A stretch of 64,000 bases of DNA from an uncultured Allomuricauda sp. (GCF_947258355.1 NZ_CAMYIC010000057.1:62001-126000); one strand, 5' to 3'; positions 9,440-19,403 are shown, counted from the first letter of the stretch. A program made the numbers and translations. Notes: generated from the letters alone by a model not told the origin.

Positions 9440-11839
9440 ATGTCCAGACATTATCTTGCATTTTTGCTAGCCCTGTTTGGGCATTTTTTTATAGTGCAGG
9501 CCCAGCAAAAGTATACCCTTAGCGGTGTGGTTTCCGAAGCCAGCAGCAATGAATCCCTTATCGGGGTAACCATTGCCATTTCCGAACTAAAAACAGGGAC
9601 AACCACCAATGAGTATGGCTTTTACTCCATTACCTTGCCCGAAGGGCAATATCAGGTCATCGTTAGTTATTTAGGTTTCCAAGAAGTTGTAAAAACCATT
9701 ACCCTTGACAAAGATCTAAAGTTAGATTTCGACCTCGCGGAGAAAACGGAGGAATTAAAAGAAGTCGTGGTTACGGATGATGTGGAAAGATTGGATATTC
9801 GAAAACCGCAAATGAGTGTTACCTCGCTTGCTTCGCAAACCATAAAGCAAATCCCTGTGGTTTTGGGCGAAGCAGATGTGATAAAATCCTTGGTCCTATT
9901 ACCGGGTGTAACAAGTGCAGGAGAAGCATCTTCGGGATTTAATGTAAGGGGCGGAGCTGCGGACCAGAACCTTATTTTATTGGATGAGGCCACTGTTTTC
10001 AACTCTTCACACCTATTTGGTTTCTTTTCTGTTTTTAATCCAGATGCCATTAAAGATGTCAAACTGTTTAAGGGAGGTATTCCCGCGAGGTACGGAGGTA
10101 GGGTTTCCTCGGTTCTAGAAATCTTTCAGAAAGAAGGAAACAGCAAAGAACTAAAAGTTAACGGAGGGATTGGAGCCGTGGCAAGTCGGTTACTGATTGA
10201 AGGCCCGATCCAAAAAGACAGAACCGCTTTTTTGGTAGGAGGAAGAGCCTCTTACGCCCATTTATTTCTTCCATTGTTTGATGTGAACAACAAGGCCTAT
10301 TTCTACGATTTAAATACAAAAATCAACCACAAAATCAACGAAAACAATAGTGTTTTTCTATCCGGTTACTTCGGGAGAGACCTTTTTAATGTTAGTGACA
10401 GATTTGTAAACGTGTATGGAAATGCGGTTGGGAATTTTAGATGGAACCATTTGTTTTCCGACAAGCTCTTTTCCAACCTGTCACTGATCTATTCGGATTA
10501 TTATTATGGCCTAGAGCTCGATTTTGTTGGATTTGAGTGGAATTCAGGGATTCAAAACTTTAACGTTAAATACGATTTAAAACACTACCTGAACGATAAG
10601 TTTCAGCTTAACTATGGAATTAATAGCATTTACTATGTGTTCAATCCAGGTAAAATAGTTCCCAATAGTCCAGATTCAGGAATTTTGGAAGAACAACTCA
10701 CAAAAAAATATGCCAACGAGAATGCAGCTTATATAGACGTTGAACATCAAATCACGGATAATTTAAGTGTTGAATATGGATTAAGGGCAAGTCAGTTTGC
10801 TAGATTGGGTCAAGATGAATTTTTTGTTTACGAAAACGATAACCCAGTGGAGTTTGACCCCTTTACACTAACATACCGGGAAGGTGAGCCCATTGACACT
10901 ATTAATCCAGGAAGAGGCAATACACTCAAAAGCTTTTTCAACTTGGAACCACGGATTTCCATGTCCTATAGTTTTAAAGAAAACAATTCCATTAAAGCCA
11001 GTTATACCAGATTGGCGCAATACCTTCACTTGCTTTCGAACACCAGCTCCCCTACTCCTTTGGATGTATGGACACCCAGCGGGCCTTTTGTTGAACCGCA
11101 GTTGTTGGACCAATATGCCCTTGGTTATTTCAGGAATATAAATAACGGAGAATATAGTTTGGAGACAGAGGTCTTTTATAAGGATATCCAAAATAGGATA
11201 GATTATATTGATGGGGCCAACCTCATAGCCAACAATGCCATTGAACAAGTCATATTGAATGGCCAGGCAAGAGCCTATGGGCTGGAACTTCTTATTAGAA
11301 AAAATCAAGGCCGTTTTCAAGGTTGGTTGGCCTATACGCTATCCCGGTCGGAACAAAGAACACCTGGAAGAACCCAAAATTTTGATACAGGTCGTTCCAA
11401 TTTGGAAACGGGTATTAATTTGGGCGACTGGTACAGCACCCCGTACGACAAAACACATGATCTGTCCCTATATGGAAGTTTTGAGTTGAATGAAAAATGG
11501 AGCTTTAATGCCAATTTCATTTATCAAACAGGACAACCCACCAATTATCCAATTGGCCAATTTGAATTTGAGGGCGTAAATGTCCCCTATTATGGCCTAC
11601 GTAACAAAGAAAGGCTACCGGATTATCATCGATTGGATATCTCCGCAATTTTAACCCCTAAACGCAACAAACGAAAAAAGATACAGTCCGAATGGGTATT
11701 TAGCATTTACAACGCATATAGTCGCAGAAATGCTGCATCCATCAATTTCAGGGAAAATGAAGATACAGGAAGAAACGAGGCCATACGGACTTCGATATTT
11801 GGAATCATCCCATCGGTAACCTATAACTTTAAATTTTAA
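9440..11839 (+). CDS. TonB-dependent outer-membrane receptor with carboxypeptidase-like regulatory domain
   Basis: This 799-residue protein has a signal peptide ending in VQAQ, a carboxypeptidase-regulatory-like beta domain (about 25-105, YTLSGVVSEASSNESLIGVT), a plug domain (about 130-240, with NVRGGAADQNLILLDEA and YGGRVSSVLEI) and a C-terminal barrel ending in SVTYNFKF, with the usual aromatic last residue. It imports an unknown substrate using TonB energy. It is not the SusC type: it is shorter, and the downstream lipoproteins are DUF4249, not SusD. It is 4 bases from the next gene, hence one operon. Confidence 0.93.
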   Translation: MSRHYLAFLLALFGHFFIVQAQQKYTLSGVVSEASSNESLIGVTIAISELKTGTTTNEYGFYSITLPEGQYQVIVSYLGFQEVVKTITLDKDLKLDFDLAEKTEELKEVVVTDDVERLDIRKPQMSVTSLASQTIKQIPVVLGEADVIKSLVLLPGVTSAGEASSGFNVRGGAADQNLILLDEATVFNSSHLFGFFSVFNPDAIKDVKLFKGGIPARYGGRVSSVLEIFQKEGNSKELKVNGGIGAVASRLLIEGPIQKDRTAFLVGGRASYAHLFLPLFDVNNKAYFYDLNTKINHKINENNSVFLSGYFGRDLFNVSDRFVNVYGNAVGNFRWNHLFSDKLFSNLSLIYSDYYYGLELDFVGFEWNSGIQNFNVKYDLKHYLNDKFQLNYGINSIYYVFNPGKIVPNSPDSGILEEQLTKKYANENAAYIDVEHQITDNLSVEYGLRASQFARLGQDEFFVYENDNPVEFDPFTLTYREGEPIDTINPGRGNTLKSFFNLEPRISMSYSFKENNSIKASYTRLAQYLHLLSNTSSPTPLDVWTPSGPFVEPQLLDQYALGYFRNINNGEYSLETEVFYKDIQNRIDYIDGANLIANNAIEQVILNGQARAYGLELLIRKNQGRFQGWLAYTLSRSEQRTPGRTQNFDTGRSNLETGINLGDWYSTPYDKTHDLSLYGSFELNEKWSFNANFIYQTGQPTNYPIGQFEFEGVNVPYYGLRNKERLPDYHRLDISAILTPKRNKRKKIQSEWVFSIYNAYSRRNAASINFRENEDTGRNEAIRTSIFGIIPSVTYNFKF

Positions 11840-11843
11840 CGGT

Positions 11844-12740
11844 ATGAAGAATCCTATAATTTATGTTCTTATCGTTCTGTTGCTAGGTTCCTGTGAGGAT
11901 GTTGTGGATGTCGATTTACCGGAAGTGGAAACCAGATTGGTTGTGGATGGGCTGTTGCGTGTGGATAAAAGCGAAGAATTTGTGGATGTTAGGATTACCA
12001 TGCGCGAAACCAGCATTTTTTTCGAAGAGAACGAGCCCACTCAAGTCGAAAGTGCCGTAATTGGTTATGGCGTGCTCAATGATAACGGACTATTTGAAAG
12101 CCTAGCCTTCTCAAACCTTACCGAAGAAGCACCTGGGACAGGAGTTTATGTTCCTGACCCCAATTTTACAACAGACCAACGCATTAGGACCTCTGCAGCC
12201 GAGCCTGACGTGACATTTATTTTGCAGGTCACCCATAAAGGAAAACAATATTTTGCCCAGACAAAGTACGCCCCAACAGTTCCGTTGGATAATTTGGAAC
12301 AGGGAGACGATACCCTTTTTGATGACGAGGAAACAGAAATCATCGTAACATTTACCGATGATGGTGCCAATGACAACTTTTACGTGTTCGATTTTATGAA
12401 CAGTGAATTTCAGACTGTGGAAGATGAATTTTTTCAGGGCCAACAATTTGAGTTCTCCTATTTCTACGATGAAAATTTAGAGGTAGGACAAGATATTACC
12501 GTAAGCATATTGGGGGCTACTGAAGACTTTTACAATTACATGGACTTGATATTGGAGCAAACGGAAAATAATGGCGGTGTTTTTCAAACGCCCGTTGCCA
12601 CCGTTCGAGGCAACGTTTTTGATGTAACAGGGCTCGACAATGTAACCGTTTTGGATAATGTGGAGCGCCCCAACGATTATGCACTTGGATATTTTGCGGT
12701 AGTTCAAGAGTTTTCCAGAACCTTGACCATTACTGATTAG
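11844..12740 (+). CDS. DUF4249 lipoprotein, copy 1
   Basis: Function unknown. The 298-residue product has a lipoprotein signal (LLLGSC, Cys17) followed by acidic residues (EDVVDVDL), then a beta-rich body of the DUF4249 family: TRLVVDGLLRVDKSEEFVDV near the start, and conserved FYVFDFMNSEFQTVEDEFFQ and FSYFYDENLEVGQDI later. DUF4249 genes regularly follow TonB receptors in Bacteroidota, so I infer an outer-membrane partner, perhaps a substrate-binding lid. The very close paralogue downstream is reported separately. Confidence 0.85.
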   Translation: MKNPIIYVLIVLLLGSCEDVVDVDLPEVETRLVVDGLLRVDKSEEFVDVRITMRETSIFFEENEPTQVESAVIGYGVLNDNGLFESLAFSNLTEEAPGTGVYVPDPNFTTDQRIRTSAAEPDVTFILQVTHKGKQYFAQTKYAPTVPLDNLEQGDDTLFDDEETEIIVTFTDDGANDNFYVFDFMNSEFQTVEDEFFQGQQFEFSYFYDENLEVGQDITVSILGATEDFYNYMDLILEQTENNGGVFQTPVATVRGNVFDVTGLDNVTVLDNVERPNDYALGYFAVVQEFSRTLTITD

Positions 12741-12863
12741 TTGCTCCACGTAACTTTTGATGTGGACCCGTTCCTAGGGCTCAATAATCGTAAAACATTT
12801 TAATGGGAATGGATAAAAGTAATTTTCAATAAAAAACCGTTTACGTTTTTCGATACGAAAACA

Positions 12864-13748
12864 ATGAAGAAAGGACTAACCATATTGTTCAGCATTATTA
12901 TATCACTTTCTTGTGAAGATGCAATCGATGTGGATTTGCCCGAAATTGAAACAAGACTTGTTGTGGACGGTCTTGTAAGAGTGGACAAAAGCCAAGAGTT
13001 TGTTGATGTAAAAATCAAATTGAAGGAAACCAGCAACTTCTTTGAAGAAAACCAACCAACACAAGCAGAGAGTGTATTGATTTACTATGGAGTACCCACG
13101 GGAGGTGGCTTGTTTGACAATCTATCGTTTTCCTATCTCGTTGAAAAAGATGAAGGCTCCGGAATCTATGTGCCAAACTTGGAACAGGATAGTATACGAA
13201 CCGCTTATGTAGAACCTGGAGTCGTATTTATCCTGCAAATAACCCATAAAGAGAAGAGATATTTTGCCCAAACCGAGTACGTCCCTACAGTTCCTATTGA
13301 TGATTTAAAACAAGGGGATGATACCCTTTTCGATGACGAGGCAACAGAAATCATTGTAACCTTTACGGATAACAGTGAGCAAGATGATTTTTACGTGTTC
13401 GATTTCATGAACAGTGAATTCCAAACGGTGGAAGATGAATTCTTCCAAGGTCAACAGTTTGAATTCTCCTATTTCACTGATCAAAAATTAGAGACTGGTC
13501 AAGACATTACGGTCAGTATTTTGGGGGCTACCGAAGACTTCTATAATTACATGGATTTGGTGTTGGAACAAACGGAAAATAACAATGGAGTATTTCAAAC
13601 CCCTGTAGCCACAGTACGGGGCAATGTTTTTGATATTACCGGGCTGGATAACATCGACCTTTTTGATAATGTGGAGCGCCCCAACGACTATGCTCTTGGA
13701 TATTTTGCCATGGTTCAAGAATATACTGCTATACTTACCATTGAATAA
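12864..13748 (+). CDS. DUF4249 lipoprotein, copy 2
   Basis: This 294-residue paralogue of the preceding gene has a lipoprotein signal with Cys17 (SIIISLSC) and the same EDAIDVDLPEIETRLVVDGL opening. The two proteins align end to end with few small gaps. The strongest identity is in the second half, where long stretches such as FYVFDFMNSEFQTVEDEFFQ are the same. The 123-base gap before it could hold a separate promoter, but I see no clear TAnnTTTG box. It converges on the gluconate permease gene with only 7 bases between stops. Confidence 0.85.
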   Translation: MKKGLTILFSIIISLSCEDAIDVDLPEIETRLVVDGLVRVDKSQEFVDVKIKLKETSNFFEENQPTQAESVLIYYGVPTGGGLFDNLSFSYLVEKDEGSGIYVPNLEQDSIRTAYVEPGVVFILQITHKEKRYFAQTEYVPTVPIDDLKQGDDTLFDDEATEIIVTFTDNSEQDDFYVFDFMNSEFQTVEDEFFQGQQFEFSYFTDQKLETGQDITVSILGATEDFYNYMDLVLEQTENNNGVFQTPVATVRGNVFDITGLDNIDLFDNVERPNDYALGYFAMVQEYTAILTIE

Positions 13749-13755
13749 TCAATCA

Positions 13756-15075
13756 CTAAACGATTGTATAAAGCAATAGAATCATTAAAATACCAACCGT
13801 ACCCTGAACCAATGTCCCGAGGGTATGACCTCGCAAAGCGGTTTTCACTTTCATATTGGAAAACTGGGATACTACCCAAAAGTAACTGTCGTTGATATGG
13901 GAGACCGTCATGGCTCCTGCTCCTATGGCAAGAACGGCCAGTGCCTTATCGGTAATGGAAACCAGTCCAAAAGTTTCCAGTAAAGGCGCAATTATGGCCG
14001 ATGTGGTAATAATGGCCACTGTTGATGACCCCTGAGCGGTTTTTAGCACAGCAGCAATCACAAACGCAATCAATAGCCCGCCAATACCCGTGCTGGATTC
14101 CAAATTAATGATGGAGGCAATATCCATGGTACGAAGAATGGCACCAAAAGCACCACCAGCACCTGTTATCAAAACAATGGCTCCTGCCTGCTTAAACGCT
14201 TCGGGCACCCATCCCTTCTTTTCTTCCGAGGAAATTTTTCTACCTAAGGCAAAGGCAAAAAATACACCAATCAACAATGCAATTACAGGGCTGCCGAGAA
14301 AATTGAAAATACTGAATACTAAACCTTCACCCAAAGGATGGGTTGGATAATCCACCACGGATTTCATCGCAATCAAAATTATCGGAACCAATAATGGTAA
14401 AAAAGCTTGAAATGGTTTTACAGTGGAAGGAACTTCTTCCTTTTCTTCAAATTCCTTATTAGATTCATCCTCTTGCAACGATTTTCCGATGAACCGTGCC
14501 CAAAAATATCCTGATATGGAAACAGGAATGGCAACTACCAACCCAAAAATCAGCACCATTCCCAAATCAGCCTCCAAAATAGCGGCTGCGGCCAATGGTC
14601 CAGGGGTGGGCGGAACAAAAACGTGGGCGGAATATAATCCAGTGGCCAAGGCAATGGCAAACACCAAGGCGGGGATACCCGTTTTTTTACTGATAGCCTT
14701 ATTCAATGAAGACAGTATAATGTAACCCGAATCGCAATATACAGGAATGGAAATGACAAATCCAGCCAGATTCAGTGCTAACGGAGAACGTTTTAAACCG
14801 ATTACTTTTAAAATACTATTGGCAAGAACTTGGGTACTCCCCGTTTTTTCAAGATAAATACCGATTACCGTCCCAAACGCGATTACCAATCCAATACCGG
14901 AAAGTGTATTTCCAAAACCTTCGGCCATGGTGGACATAATATCTTTTGGCGTTATCCCCAACAAAAAACCAGAAGCTACAGCAGCAATGGTCAGGGAGAA
15001 AATGGGATGCATTTTGAATTTTACGGTAGCAATAATAATGAAGAGGACCACTACCCCCAGAACAAGTATTTCCAT
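13756..15075 (-). CDS. Gluconate:H+ symporter family permease (GntP/GntT type)
   Basis: This 439-residue protein is almost entirely hydrophobic, with about 12 transmembrane segments, and fits the GntP family, whose members import gluconate or related sugar acids with protons. Signature parts are GFGNTLSGIGLVIAFGTVIG near residue 55, FVPPTPGPLAAAAILEADLG near 153, and the C-terminal GAGAMTVSHINDSYFWVVSQF region. No kinase or gluconate-specific regulator is next to it. gnd and zwf are in this window but about 45 kb away. The true substrate is unproven. Confidence 0.9.
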   Translation of the reverse strand: MEILVLGVVVLFIIIATVKFKMHPIFSLTIAAVASGFLLGITPKDIMSTMAEGFGNTLSGIGLVIAFGTVIGIYLEKTGSTQVLANSILKVIGLKRSPLALNLAGFVISIPVYCDSGYIILSSLNKAISKKTGIPALVFAIALATGLYSAHVFVPPTPGPLAAAAILEADLGMVLIFGLVVAIPVSISGYFWARFIGKSLQEDESNKEFEEKEEVPSTVKPFQAFLPLLVPIILIAMKSVVDYPTHPLGEGLVFSIFNFLGSPVIALLIGVFFAFALGRKISSEEKKGWVPEAFKQAGAIVLITGAGGAFGAILRTMDIASIINLESSTGIGGLLIAFVIAAVLKTAQGSSTVAIITTSAIIAPLLETFGLVSITDKALAVLAIGAGAMTVSHINDSYFWVVSQFSNMKVKTALRGHTLGTLVQGTVGILMILLLYTIV

Positions 15076-15132
15076 GGTTAATTTTTAGTGCAATATCCCC
15101 TAAATATAAGCTAATATTCCTACTTTGGTCCT

Positions 15133-15369
15133 ATGAGGCGAACTAACAAGGAACTTCTGGTAAAAGGAATAAAATCGTTTGGCTATACGGTACTTGCCAT
15201 GTTTATGGGGCCGTTTTTAATCTATGAAGCTTTTAAAAATGAAGGGCACCCGTTTTATTGGCCTGTTTTGGTTTTAGGCATTATCTGCGCCATTTTGGCC
15301 ATTTATTTAGGATTTAGGTCGGTAAGTATTGTAATGGAAGCCATTTTTGGAAAGAAGTCCAAAAACTAG
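15133..15369 (+). CDS. Small two-helix membrane protein, DUF6095 family
   Basis: This 78-residue protein has two hydrophobic helices (about 14-34 and 43-66) with a short loop containing GHPFYWP, and a basic C-terminal end. It fits DUF6095, a small family known mainly from Flavobacteria; function unknown. It is divergent from the permease gene and converges on the DUF4294 gene. Both genes use the same CTAG for their stop codons (TAG on each strand, 15366-15369). Confidence 0.75.
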   Translation: MRRTNKELLVKGIKSFGYTVLAMFMGPFLIYEAFKNEGHPFYWPVLVLGIICAILAIYLGFRSVSIVMEAIFGKKSKN

Positions 15370-16082
15370 TTGCCAGCACTTGGTGGTCGGTTTTTCCATT
15401 TGTTTGTAAGCTGGGCATAATCGTAATCCAAAACGGATTTTTGTCGCTCCAACCTACTCGCCGCAAAGGCACGTTGTAGAATATCCTCTATTAAATAATC
15501 TTCATGGACTTCTTCGGGAAGAAACTCTTCCTTTAGACTGATTTTGAATAAACTGGCTGTAGTATTGTACCAAAATGCGCGCCACCCACTTCTGAGATCC
15601 TTGACCAAATCAAATGCTGTTGTTCCTGTCTGACGGTGAATCAATTTTACTAAAATCTGACCTTCTGTACGGGTCAATTTTTTTAATTCTTCGGAGAACT
15701 CACCTTCAATATATTTTTGCACTTTTCGGGTATATCTTCGCTGGTGCCTGCGTTTTGTAATAAGCTGAAGACTATCATTAAGTTCAACCAACCGCTCAGC
15801 GGCCAATTTGGCATAAGGATACACCTTCAAGGTTTTTCGTCGGAGAATATAATAACGTAATTTATCTTTACGACTGGCAAACTCCAATTTCCCAAAAAGA
15901 TATACTTCGTCCAGTTCAATGGAACTCATCAAAATGGAGTCTCCCTCGAACCGAACATAATAATCCTCTACAGAATCATTGGCAATGGAATCCCTGTGGT
16001 TTACAATGGAATCCAGCGGTTCCTGAGCAAACCCTAGGGCAGTAAATGCAAAAAAAACAACAAGAAAACAGTTGCGCAGCAT
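15366..16082 (-). CDS. Secreted DUF4294 protein
   Basis: This 238-residue protein has a signal peptide (MLRNCFLVVFFAFTALGFAQ) and then a helical, strongly basic domain with LRYYILRRKTLKVYPYAKLA near residue 84 and EGQILVKLIHRQTGTTAFDL near 140. These are features of DUF4294, a Bacteroidota family of unknown role. The head-to-head M42 peptidase gene, separated by 102 bases, is a frequent neighbour in relatives as far as I recall. Confidence 0.85.
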   Translation of the reverse strand: MLRNCFLVVFFAFTALGFAQEPLDSIVNHRDSIANDSVEDYYVRFEGDSILMSSIELDEVYLFGKLEFASRKDKLRYYILRRKTLKVYPYAKLAAERLVELNDSLQLITKRRHQRRYTRKVQKYIEGEFSEELKKLTRTEGQILVKLIHRQTGTTAFDLVKDLRSGWRAFWYNTTASLFKISLKEEFLPEEVHEDYLIEDILQRAFAASRLERQKSVLDYDYAQLTNKWKNRPPSAGN

Positions 16083-16184
16083 AACATTTCTTCCTCAATA
16101 GTCTTGCCAAAAGTACATATAAAGGTATGATTTGGTTATTAAATAAAAGTGAATATTCTTATGTTTGTCTATTAAATTAGATTT

Positions 16185-17273
16185 ATGTCAAAAGAGAAAA
16201 TCATCAAAAAAAAATCCCTCGAGTTTTTAGAAAAATACTTGAACAACCCATCTCCCACAGGTTATGAATGGGAAGGGCAAAAAATTTGGATGGACTACGT
16301 AAAACCCTATGTTGACGAGTTTATAACTGACACATATGGAACTGCTGTAGGAGTTATTAATCCAGATGCCAAATACAGGGTTGTGATTGAAGGGCATTCC
16401 GATGAAATTTCTTGGTACGTTAATTATATTACGGATGAGGGTTTGCTTTACGTTATCCGAAATGGAGGGAGCGACCATCAAATAGCACCCTCCAAATGGG
16501 TGAACATCCATACCAAAAAAGGAATTGTGAAAGGTGTTTTTGGATGGCCTGCGATCCATACAAGAAACAAGGCCAAAGAAGAACCACCTAAATTGGACAA
16601 TATCTTTATTGACATAGGTGCCAAGGACAAGGAAGAGGTCGAAAAAATGGGCGTTCATGTTGGGTGTGTGATCACCTACCCCGACCAATTCCAAATCTTG
16701 AACAAAGACAAGTTTGTTTGTAGGGCATTGGACAATAGAATGGGCGGATTTATGATCGCTGAGGTAGCTCGTTTGCTCAAAGAGAACAAAAAAGAACTTC
16801 CCTTTGGATTGTATATCACCAATTCAGTGCAAGAAGAAATTGGACTTCGCGGAGCAGAAATGATCACGCAGACCATAAAACCGAACGTTGCGATTGTAAC
16901 CGATGTGTGCCACGACACCACTACCCCAATGATCAATAAAAAGACCGAAGGTGAAACCAAAATTGGGGATGGGCCTGTAATATCCTATGCGCCCGCGGTA
17001 CAGAACAAATTGCGCGAGCGTATCTTGGAAACAGCTGAATCCCATAAAATTCCGTTCCAGCGCAATGCATCATCCAGATACACAGGTACTGATACGGATG
17101 CCTTTGCATATAGTAATGGTGGAGTCGCTTCCGCTTTGATTTCGTTGCCTTTGCGCTACATGCATACCACGGTGGAAACCGTTCACAAAGATGACGTGGA
17201 GAACGTTATCCGTTTGATTTACCAAACCTTGTTGAACATCAAAGAAGGAGAAACCTTCAGTTATTTTGATTAA
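16185..17273 (+). CDS. M42 family metallo-aminopeptidase
   Basis: M42 enzymes are dinuclear zinc or cobalt aminopeptidases that form large tetrahedral shells and trim short peptides. The metal and catalytic residues are visible: His in EGHSDEISW, Asp in CRALDNRMGG, the Glu pair in QEEIGLRGAE, Asp in TDVCHDTTTP, and a final His in LRYMHTTVE. Length is 362, normal for the family. There is no signal peptide, so it acts in the cytoplasm. A terminator follows. Confidence 0.95.
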   Translation: MSKEKIIKKKSLEFLEKYLNNPSPTGYEWEGQKIWMDYVKPYVDEFITDTYGTAVGVINPDAKYRVVIEGHSDEISWYVNYITDEGLLYVIRNGGSDHQIAPSKWVNIHTKKGIVKGVFGWPAIHTRNKAKEEPPKLDNIFIDIGAKDKEEVEKMGVHVGCVITYPDQFQILNKDKFVCRALDNRMGGFMIAEVARLLKENKKELPFGLYITNSVQEEIGLRGAEMITQTIKPNVAIVTDVCHDTTTPMINKKTEGETKIGDGPVISYAPAVQNKLRERILETAESHKIPFQRNASSRYTGTDTDAFAYSNGGVASALISLPLRYMHTTVETVHKDDVENVIRLIYQTLLNIKEGETFSYFD

Positions 17274-17306
17274 CTGAGCAAAAACCATCCTTTATAAACT
17301 AAAATT

Positions 17307-17343
17307 AAGTCATCCTGAAACATCTTCTGGGTGACTTTTTTTT
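17307..17343 (+). terminator. Rho-independent terminator after the M42 gene
   Basis: AAGTCATCC (17307-17315) pairs with GGGTGACTT (17329-17337), including one G-T pair, and is followed by eight T residues. Confidence 0.85.
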
Positions 17344-17356
17344 ATCTTTATGTTAT

Positions 17357-17905
17357 ATGGATGAGCGAGTTGACATTTTGAATGAACAAGGAAAACCAAC
17401 AGGCGAATCCTGTTTAAAGTCGGAAGCTCACCGCCAAGGGCTGCTTCATCCAACCATTCACGTTTGGCTCTACACAACAGATGGGCGAGTCCTATTACAA
17501 AAACGGGGTGAAAACAAGGCTACCCATCCCCTACTTTGGGATGTTTCGGTTGCTGGTCACGTTTCTGCAGGAGAAGAGATTGTTACTGCGGCTGTTCGAG
17601 AAGTGAAAGAAGAAGTCGGGCTGACCATTTCGGAATCCGATTTGGAACCCTTGGGCACTTTTAAGGCCATCCACAAAATTTCCGAAGACTTTATCGATGC
17701 CGAACTGCATCACATTTTTTTGTGCAAGCTAAACGTTCCGTTGAATCAACTTACCAAACAAGAAAGTGAAGTAGCGGACCTTGCCTTGATTCCTCTATTT
17801 AAATTCGCCGAAGAAACCTGGGGTTTGGCCAGTGTGGGGAAATATGTCCCGCACGGTCCCACTTATTACAAAACCATCATCAAAGCGATTAAAACTCGGA
17901 CTTGA
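17357..17905 (+). CDS. NUDIX hydrolase
   Basis: NUDIX enzymes cleave nucleoside diphosphates linked to another group. The complete Nudix box is present at about residues 67-89 (G-x5-E-x7-REV-x-EE-x-GL, beginning GHVSAGEE). The N-terminal part (DERVDILNEQGKPTGE and THPLLWDVSVAGH) resembles the branch related to isopentenyl-diphosphate isomerase and E. coli YfcD, so isomerase activity is possible but unlikely. Length 182. It starts 13 bases after a terminator and overlaps the end of hisS by 17 bases tail to tail. Confidence 0.9.
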   Translation: MDERVDILNEQGKPTGESCLKSEAHRQGLLHPTIHVWLYTTDGRVLLQKRGENKATHPLLWDVSVAGHVSAGEEIVTAAVREVKEEVGLTISESDLEPLGTFKAIHKISEDFIDAELHHIFLCKLNVPLNQLTKQESEVADLALIPLFKFAEETWGLASVGKYVPHGPTYYKTIIKAIKTRT

Positions 17906-19277
17906 GCTTTTCCACGAACTCTTGGATTGCATCCAACGAATAGTCCTTCTGGTCGCCAGTCTTCATGTTTTTGACTACAAATTTGCCATCGGTCAACTCT
18001 TGGTCTCCCAAAAGAATCACATAGGGCACTCCCCTTTTGTCCGCATATTTAAATTGCTTCTGTACTTTGGTGTCCGTAGGGTATAAATCGGCTCTAAGAC
18101 CTTGCTTACGTAGCCCAGACACCAGTTTTAAGGATGCTGTTCCCTCTTTCTTTCCAAAGTTGAGGCAAAGCACGTCCAATGAAGTATCCAAGCTGTCAGG
18201 GAACAGGTTCAATTCTTCCAAAACCAGATAAATCCGGTCCAGTCCAAAGGAAATCCCCACACCACTCACATCTTTGAGTCCAAAAATGCCGGTAAGGTCA
18301 TCATATCGGCCTCCACCACCAATAGAGCCCATTTTTACACCTTCAGGAGCAGCGACTTCAAAAATAGCACCTGTGTAGTAATTTAGTCCACGGGCAAGGG
18401 TTACATCTAACTGAAGGCTAGCGGATTGCAGCCCGACCATATCCACAGTGGAGATAATCTCCTCCAGTTCCGAAACGCCTAACATGCCAACTTCTGAATC
18501 GGCAAGAATGGATTTCAGCTTTTCCAATTGCTCTGTAGCCGTTCCCTTCATTTCGAACAAAGGCTGTGCTTTGGATATAGCACCTTCGGAAATACCTTTT
18601 TCGACCATCTCCACTTTTACCTTCTCCTCGCCTATCTTGTCCAATTTGTCCAATGCCACGGTAAAGTCGACCAACAGATGTTTGGCTCCAATGACCTCTG
18701 CGATTCCAGATAGGATTTTTCGGTTGTTAATCTTGATGGTAGCTCCTTTTAGACCCAAATCGGTAAAAACGGCATCATACAATTGCACAAACTCCACCTC
18801 TTGAATCAGGGAGTCAGCACCAACTACATCGGCATCGCACTGATAAAACTCACGGAAACGCCCCTTTTGTGGACGGTCAGCACGCCATACCGGCTGAATT
18901 TGATATCGCTTGAATGGAAAATCTATCTCGTTCTGATGCATGACCACATAGCGGGCAAAGGGTACGGTAAGGTCGTAACGTAGGGCTTTTTCAGAAATCT
19001 TGGGCGTCAAAGAAACGGAATCCTTGGAACTATAAGTTACATCATCCACTTTGGAAATAAAATCACCCGAATTCAATATTTTAAAAATCAAACGGTCCCC
19101 TTCATCCCCATATTTACCCATTAAGGTCTCCGAATTCTCAAAAGACGGGGTTTCTATCGGCTGAAAACCATAGGTCTCGAAATGCTTTTTTATGGTTTGG
19201 ATGATGTAATTACGCCTAGCTACCTCTGCAGGTGAAAAATCGCGGGTTCCTTTGGGTATGGATGGTTTCTTTGCCAT
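17889..19277 (-). CDS. hisS: Histidyl-tRNA synthetase
   Basis: This class II aminoacyl-tRNA synthetase charges tRNA-His. Motif 2 is seen at GRFREFYQCDADVVG, the histidine-binding loop at ARGLNYYTGAIFEV, and motif 3 at GVGISFGLDRIYLVLEEL. The C-terminal anticodon-binding domain covers about the last 95 residues. The 462-residue length is normal for the Bacteroidota form. Its 3' end overlaps the NUDIX gene tail to tail. Confidence 0.98.
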   Translation of the reverse strand: MAKKPSIPKGTRDFSPAEVARRNYIIQTIKKHFETYGFQPIETPSFENSETLMGKYGDEGDRLIFKILNSGDFISKVDDVTYSSKDSVSLTPKISEKALRYDLTVPFARYVVMHQNEIDFPFKRYQIQPVWRADRPQKGRFREFYQCDADVVGADSLIQEVEFVQLYDAVFTDLGLKGATIKINNRKILSGIAEVIGAKHLLVDFTVALDKLDKIGEEKVKVEMVEKGISEGAISKAQPLFEMKGTATEQLEKLKSILADSEVGMLGVSELEEIISTVDMVGLQSASLQLDVTLARGLNYYTGAIFEVAAPEGVKMGSIGGGGRYDDLTGIFGLKDVSGVGISFGLDRIYLVLEELNLFPDSLDTSLDVLCLNFGKKEGTASLKLVSGLRKQGLRADLYPTDTKVQKQFKYADKRGVPYVILLGDQELTDGKFVVKNMKTGDQKDYSLDAIQEFVEKLKSEF

Positions 19278-19296
19278 GTGGTTTTTAATTCTCGTG

Positions 19297-19323
19297 CAAA
19301 TATACGTTTTTGGTCGATGTCAA
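19297..19323 (-). promoter_or_regulatory. Possible hisS promoter (TTG-N16-TATATTTG)
   Basis: On the minus strand TATATTTG (19297-19304) matches the -7 consensus exactly and lies 20 bases before the hisS start. A TTG at 19321-19323 gives 16-base spacing, shorter than usual. The -7 box is the firmer part. Confidence 0.4.
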
Positions 19324-19403
19324 TGGGGCCAAGGGTCAAGGCTGAAAGATTAAAGAATCAAGGGTTTTTCTTCTCACTTAGAACCACTTTACTACTAATT
19401 CCA

